Below are positions 44,778-54,189 of a stretch of DNA of 64,000 nt, piece after piece; the stretch's first letter is position 1; each line of letters starts with the position of its first letter. The position numbers and the translations under genes are program-made. Source of the DNA: Candidatus Dadabacteria bacterium (GTDB lineage Bacteria; Desulfobacterota_D; UBA1144; Nemesobacterales; Nemesobacteraceae); assembly GCA_951812735.1 (NCBI GenBank), contig OX638332.1, positions 1,000,732 through 1,064,731 on the forward strand, given 5' to 3'. The notes under the pieces were generated by a model that made no database searches, had not been told where the DNA came from, and worked only from the letters and a program-made list of their open reading frames with translations.

Positions 44778-46445
44778 ATGAACAGCGATCTCAAGAAAAA
44801 CTACATTTTATTTCTGGTATTGTCGGTACTCGTAATCGTCGCTTACTCGGCGTTTTTCACAGAAGCCCCGAAGGAAAAACAGCCCGCAAAAATAGATCAG
44901 CCCGCATCCGCGCCCGCCACCGCAGGGGATCTTTCTGGAGGAACAGGTTCCATTCGAGAGCTCCCTGCAGAATTTGAACCGATAAAATCTTCCTACGTTT
45001 CCAAGACAATAAAAGTCAGATCCGACCTTTACACCGCCGAGATAGATACTCTCGGAGGAAAAGTAGTCGGCTGGAACCTTGCGGAATATAAAAAGACGGT
45101 CGACACAGACTCAGTGCCGGTGGGAGTCATAAATGAAGGGAAAAAATCGTTTGACACCATATTGAGAGTCAAGAATGAAAAAATGCCGGAACTGATTCCG
45201 TTTTCCTACAAGGGGAACACAGATCTGGTCGTAGGTACCGAGAGGCTTGACGTCAATCTTGTCTGGAAAAAGCCCGGCGGACTTGCGGTACGCAAAACCA
45301 TCTCTTTTTATCCAGGAAAATACTTCATCAAGGAAAACCTCGAGATCTTTAACGGGACGAAGAGACAGATAAACCAGAAAGTCCACATCGGCTGGGAGAA
45401 TACGGTATATGAGAGCGGTTCAAACAGCCTGTACGAATTCGTCTCCATGGTCGGAGGGGAGGTCAAGAGAACCAAAAAGCCTCTTAAGGAAACCAAGACG
45501 TTTAACGGAGAGACAAACTGGTTTGGTTTTGGCGATAAATATTTCCTCAGCGCATTTCTTCCCGAAATAGGAGGAGACCAGGGACTTTACCTACAGCCCC
45601 TCGATGAAAAAGGCTTCGCCGGAGCGGGCTTTTCCTATCCGGAGCAGAGAACGGCCGCGGGGAAAAGCTACAAGGTCGGGTGGAAATCGTACTTCGGTCC
45701 GAAAAACGAACCGGATCTTAAGGAAGCCGGATACAGCCTTGAGAAATCCATTGACTACGGCTACGTGGGAGGACTCACCAAGATTGCCGTCGTGCTGCTC
45801 AAGTTCGTCAACAACTTTTTCAGCAATTTCGGAATCTCCATAATAGTGCTCACGATTTTTCTCAGGGTGATATTCCTTCCCCTTACCGTGAAAAGCATGA
45901 AATCGATGAAAGGCGTGCAGAACAAAATGAAGAAGCTGAAACCTGAAATCGACGCTCTAAAAGAAAAATACAAGGACGACAAGTCAACCCAGCAGGCTGA
46001 GATGATGAAACTTTACACGAGCAACAACATAAATCCTCTCAGCAGTCTCGGGGGATGTTTGCCCCTGCTCATACAGTTCCCCGTCTTTATAGCTCTTTAT
46101 TTCGCGCTTCTGTATTCAATAGACTTAAGACACAGCTCGTTTCTCTGGGTAAACGATCTCTCACAGCCCGAACACCTGTTTGACGTGATGGGGATACCGT
46201 TTCGGGTACTGCCCCTTTTGATGGGTGTCTCATGGTTTTTCTCGCAGAAACTTACCCCCATGACTACTCCGGGGAGCGAGACGATGGAACTGCAGATGAA
46301 ACTCATGCAGTTTATGCCTATAATTTTTACCGTAATGTTCTGGGGCCTGCCATCCGGTCTGATACTTTACTGGACCGTGAGCAATATTCTTTCCGTCGGT
46401 CAGCAGCTTTACATCAATCGACAGGTTCCAGAAGAAGGAGGATAA
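44778..46445 (+). CDS. yidC: Membrane protein insertase YidC
   Basis: YidC inserts proteins into the inner membrane, alone or with Sec. The 555-residue chain has an N-terminal helix (9-27), a large periplasmic domain (about 60-330) with FYPGKYFIKENLEIFNGTK, and a five-helix C-terminal core starting near 335. The core includes the conserved KMKKLKPEIDALKEKYKDD coiled hairpin and GCLPLLIQFPVFIALYFALL. The presence of the periplasmic domain is typical of diderm bacteria. It lies 194 bases after yidD; a candidate promoter (TTGCTA, 15 bases, TATCAT) is in that gap. Confidence 0.96.
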   Translation: MNSDLKKNYILFLVLSVLVIVAYSAFFTEAPKEKQPAKIDQPASAPATAGDLSGGTGSIRELPAEFEPIKSSYVSKTIKVRSDLYTAEIDTLGGKVVGWNLAEYKKTVDTDSVPVGVINEGKKSFDTILRVKNEKMPELIPFSYKGNTDLVVGTERLDVNLVWKKPGGLAVRKTISFYPGKYFIKENLEIFNGTKRQINQKVHIGWENTVYESGSNSLYEFVSMVGGEVKRTKKPLKETKTFNGETNWFGFGDKYFLSAFLPEIGGDQGLYLQPLDEKGFAGAGFSYPEQRTAAGKSYKVGWKSYFGPKNEPDLKEAGYSLEKSIDYGYVGGLTKIAVVLLKFVNNFFSNFGISIIVLTIFLRVIFLPLTVKSMKSMKGVQNKMKKLKPEIDALKEKYKDDKSTQQAEMMKLYTSNNINPLSSLGGCLPLLIQFPVFIALYFALLYSIDLRHSSFLWVNDLSQPEHLFDVMGIPFRVLPLLMGVSWFFSQKLTPMTTPGSETMELQMKLMQFMPIIFTVMFWGLPSGLILYWTVSNILSVGQQLYINRQVPEEGG

Positions 46446-46447
46446 CG

Positions 46448-47128
46448 ATGGCCAATGTAATAGAAAAAGAAGGAAAAACTATTTCCGAAGCCGTAGTAAA
46501 CGCCTGCGAGGAGCTCGGAGTCTCAAAAGATGAAGTGGAAATCGAAGTTGTCAGGGAAGACTCCAAGGGGATTCTGGGTATAGGCAGCAAAAAAGCCATA
46601 GTCAGGGTGGAGATAAAAACCGGCGGGTTAAGCGAAAAGGCGTTTCGGGCGAAAAAAACTCTTGAAACCATACTGGGTTTTCTCTTTTCAACTCCGCAGA
46701 ACGTAAAAACCGAGGAGACCGAAAACAGGATAATACTTGAAGTATGGCCCGTTAAAGACAAGAAATTCCTTATAGGAAGAAACGGGGAGGTAATAAAATC
46801 CCTTGAGTACATAGTCGGGAAGATAGCTTCGAAAAACAGCAACGAGGGCAAAAGCAAGCGCGTTGCCATAAACCTTGCCGGATACGATGGCAAAAAAAAG
46901 AACACCGACACCGACGTACCGAAAAAAGTCGCAGAGACTGTGCAGAAGGTAAAACAGAGCGGAAACCCTCACTCAATCGAGCAGCTCTCGTCCTACGAAA
47001 GGAAAATGGCCTATATAGAACTTAAAAAGCAAGAGGATATAACGTACGAAACGGTTCCAAGCAAAGGAAACTCAAAAAAAATCGTCGTTAGCCCCAAGCT
47101 TGAGTTCAGGAGTTCCGAAGCGTCTTGA
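46448..47128 (+). CDS. jag: RNA-binding protein Jag/KhpB
   Basis: A 226-residue protein with a Jag N-terminal domain (KEGKTISEAVVNACEELGV), a KH domain with FLIGRNGEVIKSLEYIV, and an R3H-like C-terminal part (LSSYERKMAYIELK). The order and length fit Jag/KhpB, an RNA-binding protein next to yidC in many bacteria. The start at 46448 has GGAGG before it, two bases after the yidC stop. Its 3' end overlaps tadA, on the opposite strand, by 23 bases. Confidence 0.92.
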   Translation: MANVIEKEGKTISEAVVNACEELGVSKDEVEIEVVREDSKGILGIGSKKAIVRVEIKTGGLSEKAFRAKKTLETILGFLFSTPQNVKTEETENRIILEVWPVKDKKFLIGRNGEVIKSLEYIVGKIASKNSNEGKSKRVAINLAGYDGKKKNTDTDVPKKVAETVQKVKQSGNPHSIEQLSSYERKMAYIELKKQEDITYETVPSKGNSKKIVVSPKLEFRSSEAS

Positions 47129-47570
47129 AAAAATCCTCAAGAATGCGGGTGCATCGCTCGCCGCAGACTCCCCCCAAGAATTCCACTCGGTGATTGAGCT
47201 CCCCTCCTGTGCCGATTCCAAAGTTGCTTACGAGCGCCCCGCCCTTGGGGTCGGGAGCGCCGAACACCACCCTGTCTATTCTTGCGTTAACTATGGCTCC
47301 CATGCACATGGCGCAGGGCTCTAGGGTAACGTAGATAGAAGTGCCGGAAAGTCTCCAGTTTCCGGTAACTTCGCACGCGCGGCGTATAGCCAGAATTTCG
47401 GCGTGGGCGGTAGCGTCCGAAGCTGATTCTCTCAGGTTACAGGCGGCCGAAATTACGGTTCCACCCCTATCAACTATGACCGCCCCGACCGGAACCTCTC
47501 CTTCCGAGGCGGCCCGCTCGGCCTCCCTAATAGCCAAGACCATAATGCTTTCATCGGACTGCCCTGCCAC
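47106..47570 (-). CDS. tadA: tRNA-specific adenosine deaminase
   Basis: TadA converts A34 to inosine in tRNA-Arg. The zinc and catalytic sites are HAEILAI and EPCAMCMGAIVNAR, with the TadA-type SVEFLGG-like tail region HRVEFLGGVCGERC. The 154-residue form starts with GTG at 47570; the internal ATG at 47543 (MVLAIREAERAA) is an alternative. It follows the acyl-CoA ligase by 15 bases and overlaps jag's 3' end. Confidence 0.93.
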   Translation of the reverse strand: MAGQSDESIMVLAIREAERAASEGEVPVGAVIVDRGGTVISAACNLRESASDATAHAEILAIRRACEVTGNWRLSGTSIYVTLEPCAMCMGAIVNARIDRVVFGAPDPKGGALVSNFGIGTGGELNHRVEFLGGVCGERCTRILEDFFKTLRNS

Positions 47571-47585
47571 GGATAAAAGGAAAAT

Positions 47586-49307
47586 CTACTTTCTGGCACT
47601 GAATTTGAGGCCCGTCTCGTTTCTGTCCCAGGTATTCTCGGTGATTTCCTTTATTTCGGCGACCTTGACCTTCTGGGTCGCGGTTACCGGGAATCCATCT
47701 TCGTAAACCTCTATGAACCTAGGCACCATGGCCACTATAACCCTTTCGGCCATCCACTTGGAGAACTCAACCGGATCGAACTCCTCGCCCGCCTTGAGCG
47801 TAACGCAGAGCTTGATCTCGTCATCCGAAACGTTCGGGAGCCTTATACCGACCGCAATGGCTTCCTGAATCGCGGGATATTGCATCGCCTCGTCCCCGAC
47901 TGCTACCGGATCCACGTTTTCGCCTGAAACCCTGATGCGGCTGAACCTTCCGACAAAATAGTATCTCCCATCGATACCTCTAGCGAAAAGATCGTCCGAA
48001 TTGAAGAAGCCTTCATCGTCAAAGGCCTCTCTGGTCCTTCTCTCATCCTTGAAATATTCATTCAGGGTCGTATGCGGAACAAGAGGCTTTACGAAAAGAA
48101 GTCCCTTGGCGTCGTCGGGAGGAGTAATGTCGTCGGTAGAGTCCCAAAACGGTCTTACCACCGCATCGATGTCTTCGGGATTTCTGAGCTCGACGTAATA
48201 TCCCTCCATGGGGAAACCGGATGAACCCGGGCGGTGATCCTCGGGGTCTTTCCAGAGAACCATACCCATCTCGGTCGAACCGTATCCGTCTATCACCCTG
48301 ACTCCGAATCTTTCCTGGAACTCTTTCAAATTCCTTGGAGCCGGGGAACCCAGCAGTATTCTTATGTTGTGCTTCTGATCCCACTCGCTCTCAGGCGCAG
48401 CCCAGAGATACTCGGCTACCGCTCCCAGCATGTTAACGCATGTCGCACCACACCCGGCCGCCCACTTCCAGAAATTGGAAGCTGAGAACCTCGGGAAAAA
48501 CACGGCAGTCCCACCGGCCGCCATGGCACTGAAAAGGCACATTACCTGAGCGTTCGCGTGACCAAGGGAAAGTATGCTCATGAGCACGTCATCGCTCCTT
48601 ATTCCCTGCTGCTGCAGATAAGAGCGAACCGTCATGATCACTCCTCCGTGATCTCTGGCAACCCCTTTTGGCATCCCTGTGGTACCGGACGTGAACATAC
48701 ACCTCTCCATGTCGGCAGTGGTAACGTCCACCCCGGGATTAGTATCGTCATAATTATCAAATTCTGAAAAAGGAAGCGCCTTTATGCCTCCGATTTTTTC
48801 GGGGGGACTGTCAACCGTTACAAAAACCACTTCAAGATGCTCAAGGCTGTCACCGATTTCTTCTATAAAAGGAATGCTCCCCTCATCAATAACAAGGGCT
48901 CTCATGTCCGAATAGTTGATCACGTAGGCCAGTCTCTCGCCTTTTTCGTCCTTGTTTACCGGAACCTGTACACCACCGCACTTGTGTATGGCGATAATAG
49001 ATATCACATGCTCAGAACAGTTAAGCATGTACATACCGACCTTGTCCCCTTTATTTATTCCGAACCCTTGGGCAAGACCGTTTGCCACCCTGTTGGCCCA
49101 CGCGTTGGTTTCCGCGTAAGTGTAGCTCTCGACGATGTTTCCGTCCCTGTCTCCGACCTTGAACATTGCCTTGTCGGGAAACATCTCGGCCCCTTTTTCA
49201 AGGTTTCTTGTTATCGGTTCCCACTGCGAAGTGTCTTCAAATTTGCCGAAGGGAAGATCTCCGCTTCCTAGATAGGCAGCATCGCGCGGTTTGAATAATA
49301 ATTGCAT
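47586..49307 (-). CDS. Acyl-CoA ligase (AMP-forming), paralog 1
   Basis: A 573-residue ANL-superfamily enzyme. The phosphate loop FTSGTTGMPKGVARDHGG, the adenine motif IDGYGSTEMGM, and the hinge region GRFSRIRVSGENVDPVAVGD are intact. The lysine near the C-terminus that completes adenylation lies in ATQKVKVAEIK. It resembles crotonobetaine/carnitine or long-chain acyl-CoA ligases; the acid is unknown. The ATG has AGGAGG eight bases before it and a consensus-like promoter at 49373-49401. A close paralog lies at 50432-52150 on the same strand, with a CaCA exchanger between them. Confidence 0.88.
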   Translation of the reverse strand: MQLLFKPRDAAYLGSGDLPFGKFEDTSQWEPITRNLEKGAEMFPDKAMFKVGDRDGNIVESYTYAETNAWANRVANGLAQGFGINKGDKVGMYMLNCSEHVISIIAIHKCGGVQVPVNKDEKGERLAYVINYSDMRALVIDEGSIPFIEEIGDSLEHLEVVFVTVDSPPEKIGGIKALPFSEFDNYDDTNPGVDVTTADMERCMFTSGTTGMPKGVARDHGGVIMTVRSYLQQQGIRSDDVLMSILSLGHANAQVMCLFSAMAAGGTAVFFPRFSASNFWKWAAGCGATCVNMLGAVAEYLWAAPESEWDQKHNIRILLGSPAPRNLKEFQERFGVRVIDGYGSTEMGMVLWKDPEDHRPGSSGFPMEGYYVELRNPEDIDAVVRPFWDSTDDITPPDDAKGLLFVKPLVPHTTLNEYFKDERRTREAFDDEGFFNSDDLFARGIDGRYYFVGRFSRIRVSGENVDPVAVGDEAMQYPAIQEAIAVGIRLPNVSDDEIKLCVTLKAGEEFDPVEFSKWMAERVIVAMVPRFIEVYEDGFPVTATQKVKVAEIKEITENTWDRNETGLKFSARK

Positions 49308-49372
49308 TTATGTAACCTCCTGAACTGTCTTATAGCGCTTGGAAATGAAAAGGCGCTGTAAAAATCCACACT

Positions 49373-49401
49373 ATTATAGGTTAATCGGTGCTTCATTGCA
49401 A
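49373..49401 (-). promoter_or_regulatory. Promoter of acyl-CoA ligase 1 and tadA
   Basis: On the minus strand TTGCAA (49401-49396) and TATAAT (49378-49373) are spaced by 17 bases. An imperfect hairpin with AGCGC/GCGCT arms lies in the leader at about 49334-49357, before AGGAGG. Confidence 0.7.
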
Positions 49402-49474
49402 ACCTTAGTCTTTTCCTGGTTCCTGAAAAAATCTCTGGCCTGCCGTATGCGGCCTGAATCCCGCTTCTGACCTT

Positions 49475-50443
49475 ATGGAAATTTTGAATCTGCTGATTTT
49501 TGCCGCGAGTTTTGTGGGTCTCTGGAAGGGGGGGGATTTCCTCGTTAAAGGCGCGTCGGGAATCGCAAGGTTAACCGGCATGGGTACTTTTTTCGCAGGG
49601 TTCACCGTGGTTGCCCTTGGAACTTCCATGCCCGAATTTATGGTCTGCCTCGTGGCGGCCTTAGAGGGCTCAAGCGACTTAGCGATTGGAAACATGATCG
49701 GGAGCAATATCGCCAACATCGGGCTCATTTTCGGCCTTACAGCCCTTATAAGCCCCATAGTGATAAGCAGGGAAGCATGGAAAGAACAGAGGCTTCCACT
49801 TGTTTTTTTAGTGCTTATGACTTTTGCCGCTTACGGACTTAGTCGCACCGGATTCTCCATCGGAATAGGCGAAGGAGTGGTGCTGTTTGTTCTGCTCGCC
49901 CTCTTTTTGTTTGTTCCATACAGAAGGTCGAGGGAGGAAAAAAACGAGGCTTTGTCCGCAGCGCAGGGAGACGGGGGATGGAAATTTCTTTTCTACGTGA
50001 TTTCGGGCTCAGTGCTTCTGGCGATCAGCGCACATTTTCTGGTTAATAGCGCAATAGAAATCGCCGTACAGATTGGAATAAGTGAGCTATTCATAGGCGT
50101 AACGGCGGTTGCTCTTGGAACTTCACTTCCGGAACTCAGCGCCTCTCTTGTAGCCGCTTTGAGAAAAGAACAGAACATAGTCGTGGGCAATATAATAGGA
50201 AGCAACTTCTTTAATCTCGGGTATCTGGGTCTCGTGGCCTCCATACGACCTATACAAGTAAAAGAGCAGATGCTGTCCGGAATTACTTCGGAATTCGGGT
50301 TTTTCATTCTGCTTACAGTTCTTTTCGTGTTGCTAATCGGAAAAACCCAGATTAGTAAAAACAGGGTCGGAAAAAAGAAAGGAGCGCTTTTGCTTATCGT
50401 TTACGCAGCATTTCTCTATTTTATCTCAGGCTCACTTTCTTGA
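49475..50443 (+). CDS. CaCA-family calcium/sodium:proton exchanger
   Basis: A 322-residue protein with about ten helices and both alpha-repeats of the calcium:cation antiporter family: VVALGTSMPEFMVCL with GNMIGSNIANIG, and VALGTSLPELSASLVAA with GNIIGSNFFNLG. These glutamates bind the cation. It probably exports Ca2+ in exchange for Na+ or H+. It lies between two acyl-CoA ligase genes on the other strand. The last 12 bases overlap the 3' end of ligase 2. No strong ribosome site is seen. Confidence 0.92.
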   Translation: MEILNLLIFAASFVGLWKGGDFLVKGASGIARLTGMGTFFAGFTVVALGTSMPEFMVCLVAALEGSSDLAIGNMIGSNIANIGLIFGLTALISPIVISREAWKEQRLPLVFLVLMTFAAYGLSRTGFSIGIGEGVVLFVLLALFLFVPYRRSREEKNEALSAAQGDGGWKFLFYVISGSVLLAISAHFLVNSAIEIAVQIGISELFIGVTAVALGTSLPELSASLVAALRKEQNIVVGNIIGSNFFNLGYLGLVASIRPIQVKEQMLSGITSEFGFFILLTVLFVLLIGKTQISKNRVGKKKGALLLIVYAAFLYFISGSLS

Positions 50444-52150
50444 TCTTAGCTTGAGCCCGCTTTTGTGCCTGTCCCAAGTGGAATCGGATATGTTCTTTAG
50501 TTCTGAAACCGCGATTTTCTGCGTTGCAGTAAGCGGGAACTCCTCATAGACTTCAATGAACCTGGGAACCATGGCCACCATCACTTTCTCGGCCATCCAC
50601 TCGCAGAATTCGATGGGATCAAAATCCTCTCCTTCCTTAAGTATCAGGTTAAGCTTAATCTCGTCATCCGATATGTCGGGCAGTCTCAGGCCTACGACCA
50701 CAGCATCCCGAACGGAGGGGTATTCCTCCGAAACATCGGCCACGGCTACCGGATCCACATTCTCCCCAGACACCCGTATCCTGCTGTAGCGACCCATGAA
50801 GTAGTATCTGCCGTCGGTTCCCACGGCGAACAGGTCATCTGAATTGAAAAAGCCTTGGTCGTCAAAGGCGTTTCTCGTTCTTTTTTCATCCTTGAAATAT
50901 TCATCGAGGGTAATGTGCGGAACCAGAGGTTTTATGAAAAGAAGACCCTTTTCCTCTTCGGCGGGAGCAGGGTTTTTATCCACGTTCCAGCGTTTTTCTA
51001 TGATTTCGTCTGTGTTCATAGGATCTCTTATTTCAAGGTGGTATCCCTCAACGGGAAATCCGCATGAACCCGGCTTTTCGTCCTCGGGATCTTTCCAGAG
51101 CGGCATTCCCATCTCAGTGGACCCGTAGCCTTCCACTATCTTCGTGTTGAACCTTTCCTCGAACTCGCGAAGCTTTTTCGGTGCGGGCCCGGAAAGCATC
51201 ATCCTTATTCCATGCTTCGAATCCCACTCCGACAGCGGAGAAGCCCATATGTACTCGGGCACCGCTCCCAGCATGTTTGCCCCGGTCGCCCCGCAGCCGG
51301 CGGCCCATTTCCAGAAATTGGAAGCCGAGAATCTCGGGAAAAAAACGGCGGACCCGCCGACGGCTACCGAGACGAAAAGACACATCACCTGGGCATTTGC
51401 GTGTCCCAGCGAGAGAACCGTCATCAAGACGTCCTCGCTTCTAAGGCCCTGCTGTTGTATGAAGGAGCGGACCGTCATTATCACCCCTCCGTGATCACGG
51501 ATAACACCCTTGGGCATCCCCGTGGTACCGGAAGTGAACATGCACCTTTCCTTATCAGCGATCGTCACGTCGACTCCGGGGTTTTCGGATGAGTACTGCT
51601 CGAAAACGGAGAAAGGAAGCGCCCTTATGCCCCCTATGTCCGCCGGAGCCTCATCTGAGACGAGAAAGATCGCCTCAAGGTTCTCAAGCTTGTCCGCTAT
51701 TTCACTTATATAAGGGAGGCTCTGGGTATCGACCACGAGCACCCGGATCTCCGAGTAGTTTATTACGTAAGCCAGCCTATCACCTTTTTCATCTTTGTTT
51801 ATCGGGACCTGGACGGCGCCCGATTTGTGCGCGGCGATAATCGATATGACGTATTCGGAGCAGTTGAGCATGTACATACCGACCTTGTCCCCTTTTTTTA
51901 TGCCGAACTCCCCGACAAAACCGTTTGCTACCCTGTTTGCCCAGGCGTTGGTTTCCCCGTAGCTGTAGCTTTCAGCTACGTTGCCGTCTGAATCCCCGAG
52001 GCTGAACATCGTTTTTTCGGGGTATGACTCAGCCCCCGCCTCAAGGTATCTGGTTATTGGAAGCCACTTGTCGGTGTCGTCTAAGGGGCCATTGGGAAGA
52101 GCCCCTTCCCCTATGTATTTTTCGTCTCGAGGACGCAAAGGCAGTTTCAT
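50432..52150 (-). CDS. Acyl-CoA ligase (AMP-forming), paralog 2
   Basis: A 572-residue ANL enzyme with the same motifs as paralog 1 (FTSGTTGMPKGVIRDHGG, VEGYGSTEMGM, GRYSRIRVSGENVDPVAV, and a lysine in ATQKIAVSELK). It is similar along its whole length, so a duplication is likely. The two differ mainly in the segments that usually line the acyl pocket. GAGGG lies close before the ATG. A perfect 17-base inverted repeat is found about 145-185 bases upstream. Substrate unknown; the pair may handle related acids of different size. Confidence 0.88.
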   Translation of the reverse strand: MKLPLRPRDEKYIGEGALPNGPLDDTDKWLPITRYLEAGAESYPEKTMFSLGDSDGNVAESYSYGETNAWANRVANGFVGEFGIKKGDKVGMYMLNCSEYVISIIAAHKSGAVQVPINKDEKGDRLAYVINYSEIRVLVVDTQSLPYISEIADKLENLEAIFLVSDEAPADIGGIRALPFSVFEQYSSENPGVDVTIADKERCMFTSGTTGMPKGVIRDHGGVIMTVRSFIQQQGLRSEDVLMTVLSLGHANAQVMCLFVSVAVGGSAVFFPRFSASNFWKWAAGCGATGANMLGAVPEYIWASPLSEWDSKHGIRMMLSGPAPKKLREFEERFNTKIVEGYGSTEMGMPLWKDPEDEKPGSCGFPVEGYHLEIRDPMNTDEIIEKRWNVDKNPAPAEEEKGLLFIKPLVPHITLDEYFKDEKRTRNAFDDQGFFNSDDLFAVGTDGRYYFMGRYSRIRVSGENVDPVAVADVSEEYPSVRDAVVVGLRLPDISDDEIKLNLILKEGEDFDPIEFCEWMAEKVMVAMVPRFIEVYEEFPLTATQKIAVSELKNISDSTWDRHKSGLKLRSRK

Positions 52151-52293
52151 TTTTCCCTCTTGGATATTTCGGTTTCAGAATATAATCTGGTGCTTTTGAA
52201 AGTCTCCAGCCGTTGTCTATTCTAAGCGTCCTAGTTTACCTGAAAAGCATCTGACTGGAACCTGATATCTTCATGCCTGTGGTCTACCGGAAA

Positions 52294-52334
52294 TTTTGTA
52301 CAATTTGAAAATGCTACTTTCAAATTGTACAAAA
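52294..52334. repeat. Perfect 17-base inverted repeat with 7-base centre
   Basis: TTTTGTACAATTTGAAA (52294-52310), then ATGCTAC, then the exact reverse complement (52318-52334). It lies between the kefB 3' end and acyl-CoA ligase 2. It has low G+C and no following T-run, so it does not look like an intrinsic terminator. It may be an operator, a protein-binding site or the remnant of a small mobile element. Confidence 0.8.
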
Positions 52335-52413
52335 GGCCCTAGTACCGCACACTGACTCTTCAATTAAAATAGCCTGTATCGGCCGGCATGTCCGGGTTTG
52401 GGAAAAAGGCTTA

Positions 52414-54189
52414 TCATGGTTTCTTTTCGGTGCGGAGACTGGTTTTTTTGTCTTCCTTGAACAATTCCTTTAGCTCCTGCGTCGTATCAAATACATCTTC
52501 AGGAAAACCGGTTTTATCGTGGTAAACCGCCACCTGGCTATCCAGAGTTTGGGCATCATGTTCCCGAAACGCCTGAATTATCCCCGCCGCGTCGGCCCGT
52601 GGTAACCCCAGATGTTCTAGCAGTTGGGTTGAAAGAGCAAGGCTTGAAAGCAGAGTCTCGCGAATCACGGAGGTCACTCCCAGCTCCCGGAGCTTTATTT
52701 CGTGAAAACGGTCCCTCGCACGGGCCATGATTTTAAGGTTTGGAAAGGTGCTAGATACCTGGCTGACTATTTTCAGAGACGCTTCGACATCGTCAATCGC
52801 CACGACGATCGCAGGAGCCCGGTCAATATGAGCGGACAGCAGAACCCGCAGGTTCGATGCGTTGCCATAGTACGTTTCACTTGCAAACTGACGAACAAAC
52901 TCAACTCTCTTGGCATCAAGTTCAATCACCGTAAACGGAATTTCAAGTATGGTCAGTATTCGGGCTACGGTCTGGCCGAACGGACCAAAACCTACGATGA
53001 TAACGGAATTTTGCGATCCATGGGTTTCCTCTACCGGCGCAGGTGCGCTGTCCTTGTCAGCACCTAGCCGGGCAACGAACGCAACGAGAAAAGGTGTTGC
53101 CGCCATCGACAACGTTATCACCAAAACAGCAATATCGACAACGAATTGATCTACAAGCTGCGCCGAAACGCCCACGGTAAACAAAATAAAGGCAAACTCC
53201 CCGCCTTGGGAAAGCACAAGCCCTGTCCGTACCGCTTCATCATGCTCAAGACCCTGCAATCTGGCAAGCGGGTATATAATGAGCGATTTTACGACCATGA
53301 GAACCACGGTCAGTCCGACTATCAAAAGCGGCTTGCTGATCAGTAAACTCAGGTTGGCCGACATGCCGACCGCAATGAAGAAAAGACCCACAAGCAGCCC
53401 CTTAAAGGGCATCACGTCCGCTTCAAGCTGGTGGCGATACTCAGAATCGGCAACCATCACACCCGCTACGAAAGCCCCAAGCCCCATTGAAAAGCCAATG
53501 CTGTGCATCGCCAAGGCGGCACCTGTTACGAGAGTAAGCGCAGCGGCCGTGAAAAGTTCATGAATTCCCGTGGAGGCAACAAAACGCAGGGCGGAGCGAA
53601 GCGTAAACCGAGCAACCACGAATCCAGCCACAACAGCGACAAAAAGCAGTAAATTCAACGACACCGAATCCCCAGGCTTAGAAGACAAGATGCCTACTAA
53701 GACTATTGCCGGAATAACGGCGACATCCTGCATGAGCAACGTGCCGAAAGCCGCACGTCCATGGGGCCTGTTTAATGCCCTGTGCTCCCCGAGCCACTGC
53801 ACGACAAATGCCGTGCTTGAAAGAGCAAGCGAAAATCCGATCAGCATTGACGCAGGCGAGCCCATCCCCAGCAACATGAAGCAGAACACCGCAATGACGA
53901 CTGAAGTTATGAGTATCTGGGTTATGCCAAGCCCGAAGAGAAATCTCCGCATGGTCCACAGACGATGCGGACGAAGCTCAAGCCCGATGAGAAACAGCAG
54001 CAAAACGATTCCAAACTCAGCAAAGTGCAGGACTTCCGTTGCATTGCCTACAAGCCCGAACACGCTCGGACCGATCAGCAATCCAACCAACAGGTAACCA
54101 AGCACGCTGCTCAATCCGAACTTACGGCATACAGGAACAACGACAATAGTCGCCAGCAGAAAAATGAAAGCTTCAACCAGAAGGCTCAT
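52414..54189 (-). CDS. KefB-type cation:proton antiporter with TrkA-N domain
   Basis: A 591-residue CPA2 antiporter: about twelve helices (1-370) followed by a TrkA-N Rossmann domain (VIIVGFGPFGQTVARIL, about 393-409) and a C-terminal acidic tail. It has the K+/H+ exchange layout of KefB/KefC. The membrane half includes SSTAFVVQWLGEH and QDVAVIPAIV. The TrkA-N domain binds NAD(H) or, in KefC, glutathione adducts. Arginine codons are mostly CGN, unlike the AGA/AGG habit of neighbouring genes, which may hint at transfer. AAGGAGG precedes the ATG and overlaps a TTCGAA-N5-TTCGAA motif. Confidence 0.92.
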   Translation of the reverse strand: MSLLVEAFIFLLATIVVVPVCRKFGLSSVLGYLLVGLLIGPSVFGLVGNATEVLHFAEFGIVLLLFLIGLELRPHRLWTMRRFLFGLGITQILITSVVIAVFCFMLLGMGSPASMLIGFSLALSSTAFVVQWLGEHRALNRPHGRAAFGTLLMQDVAVIPAIVLVGILSSKPGDSVSLNLLLFVAVVAGFVVARFTLRSALRFVASTGIHELFTAAALTLVTGAALAMHSIGFSMGLGAFVAGVMVADSEYRHQLEADVMPFKGLLVGLFFIAVGMSANLSLLISKPLLIVGLTVVLMVVKSLIIYPLARLQGLEHDEAVRTGLVLSQGGEFAFILFTVGVSAQLVDQFVVDIAVLVITLSMAATPFLVAFVARLGADKDSAPAPVEETHGSQNSVIIVGFGPFGQTVARILTILEIPFTVIELDAKRVEFVRQFASETYYGNASNLRVLLSAHIDRAPAIVVAIDDVEASLKIVSQVSSTFPNLKIMARARDRFHEIKLRELGVTSVIRETLLSSLALSTQLLEHLGLPRADAAGIIQAFREHDAQTLDSQVAVYHDKTGFPEDVFDTTQELKELFKEDKKTSLRTEKKP

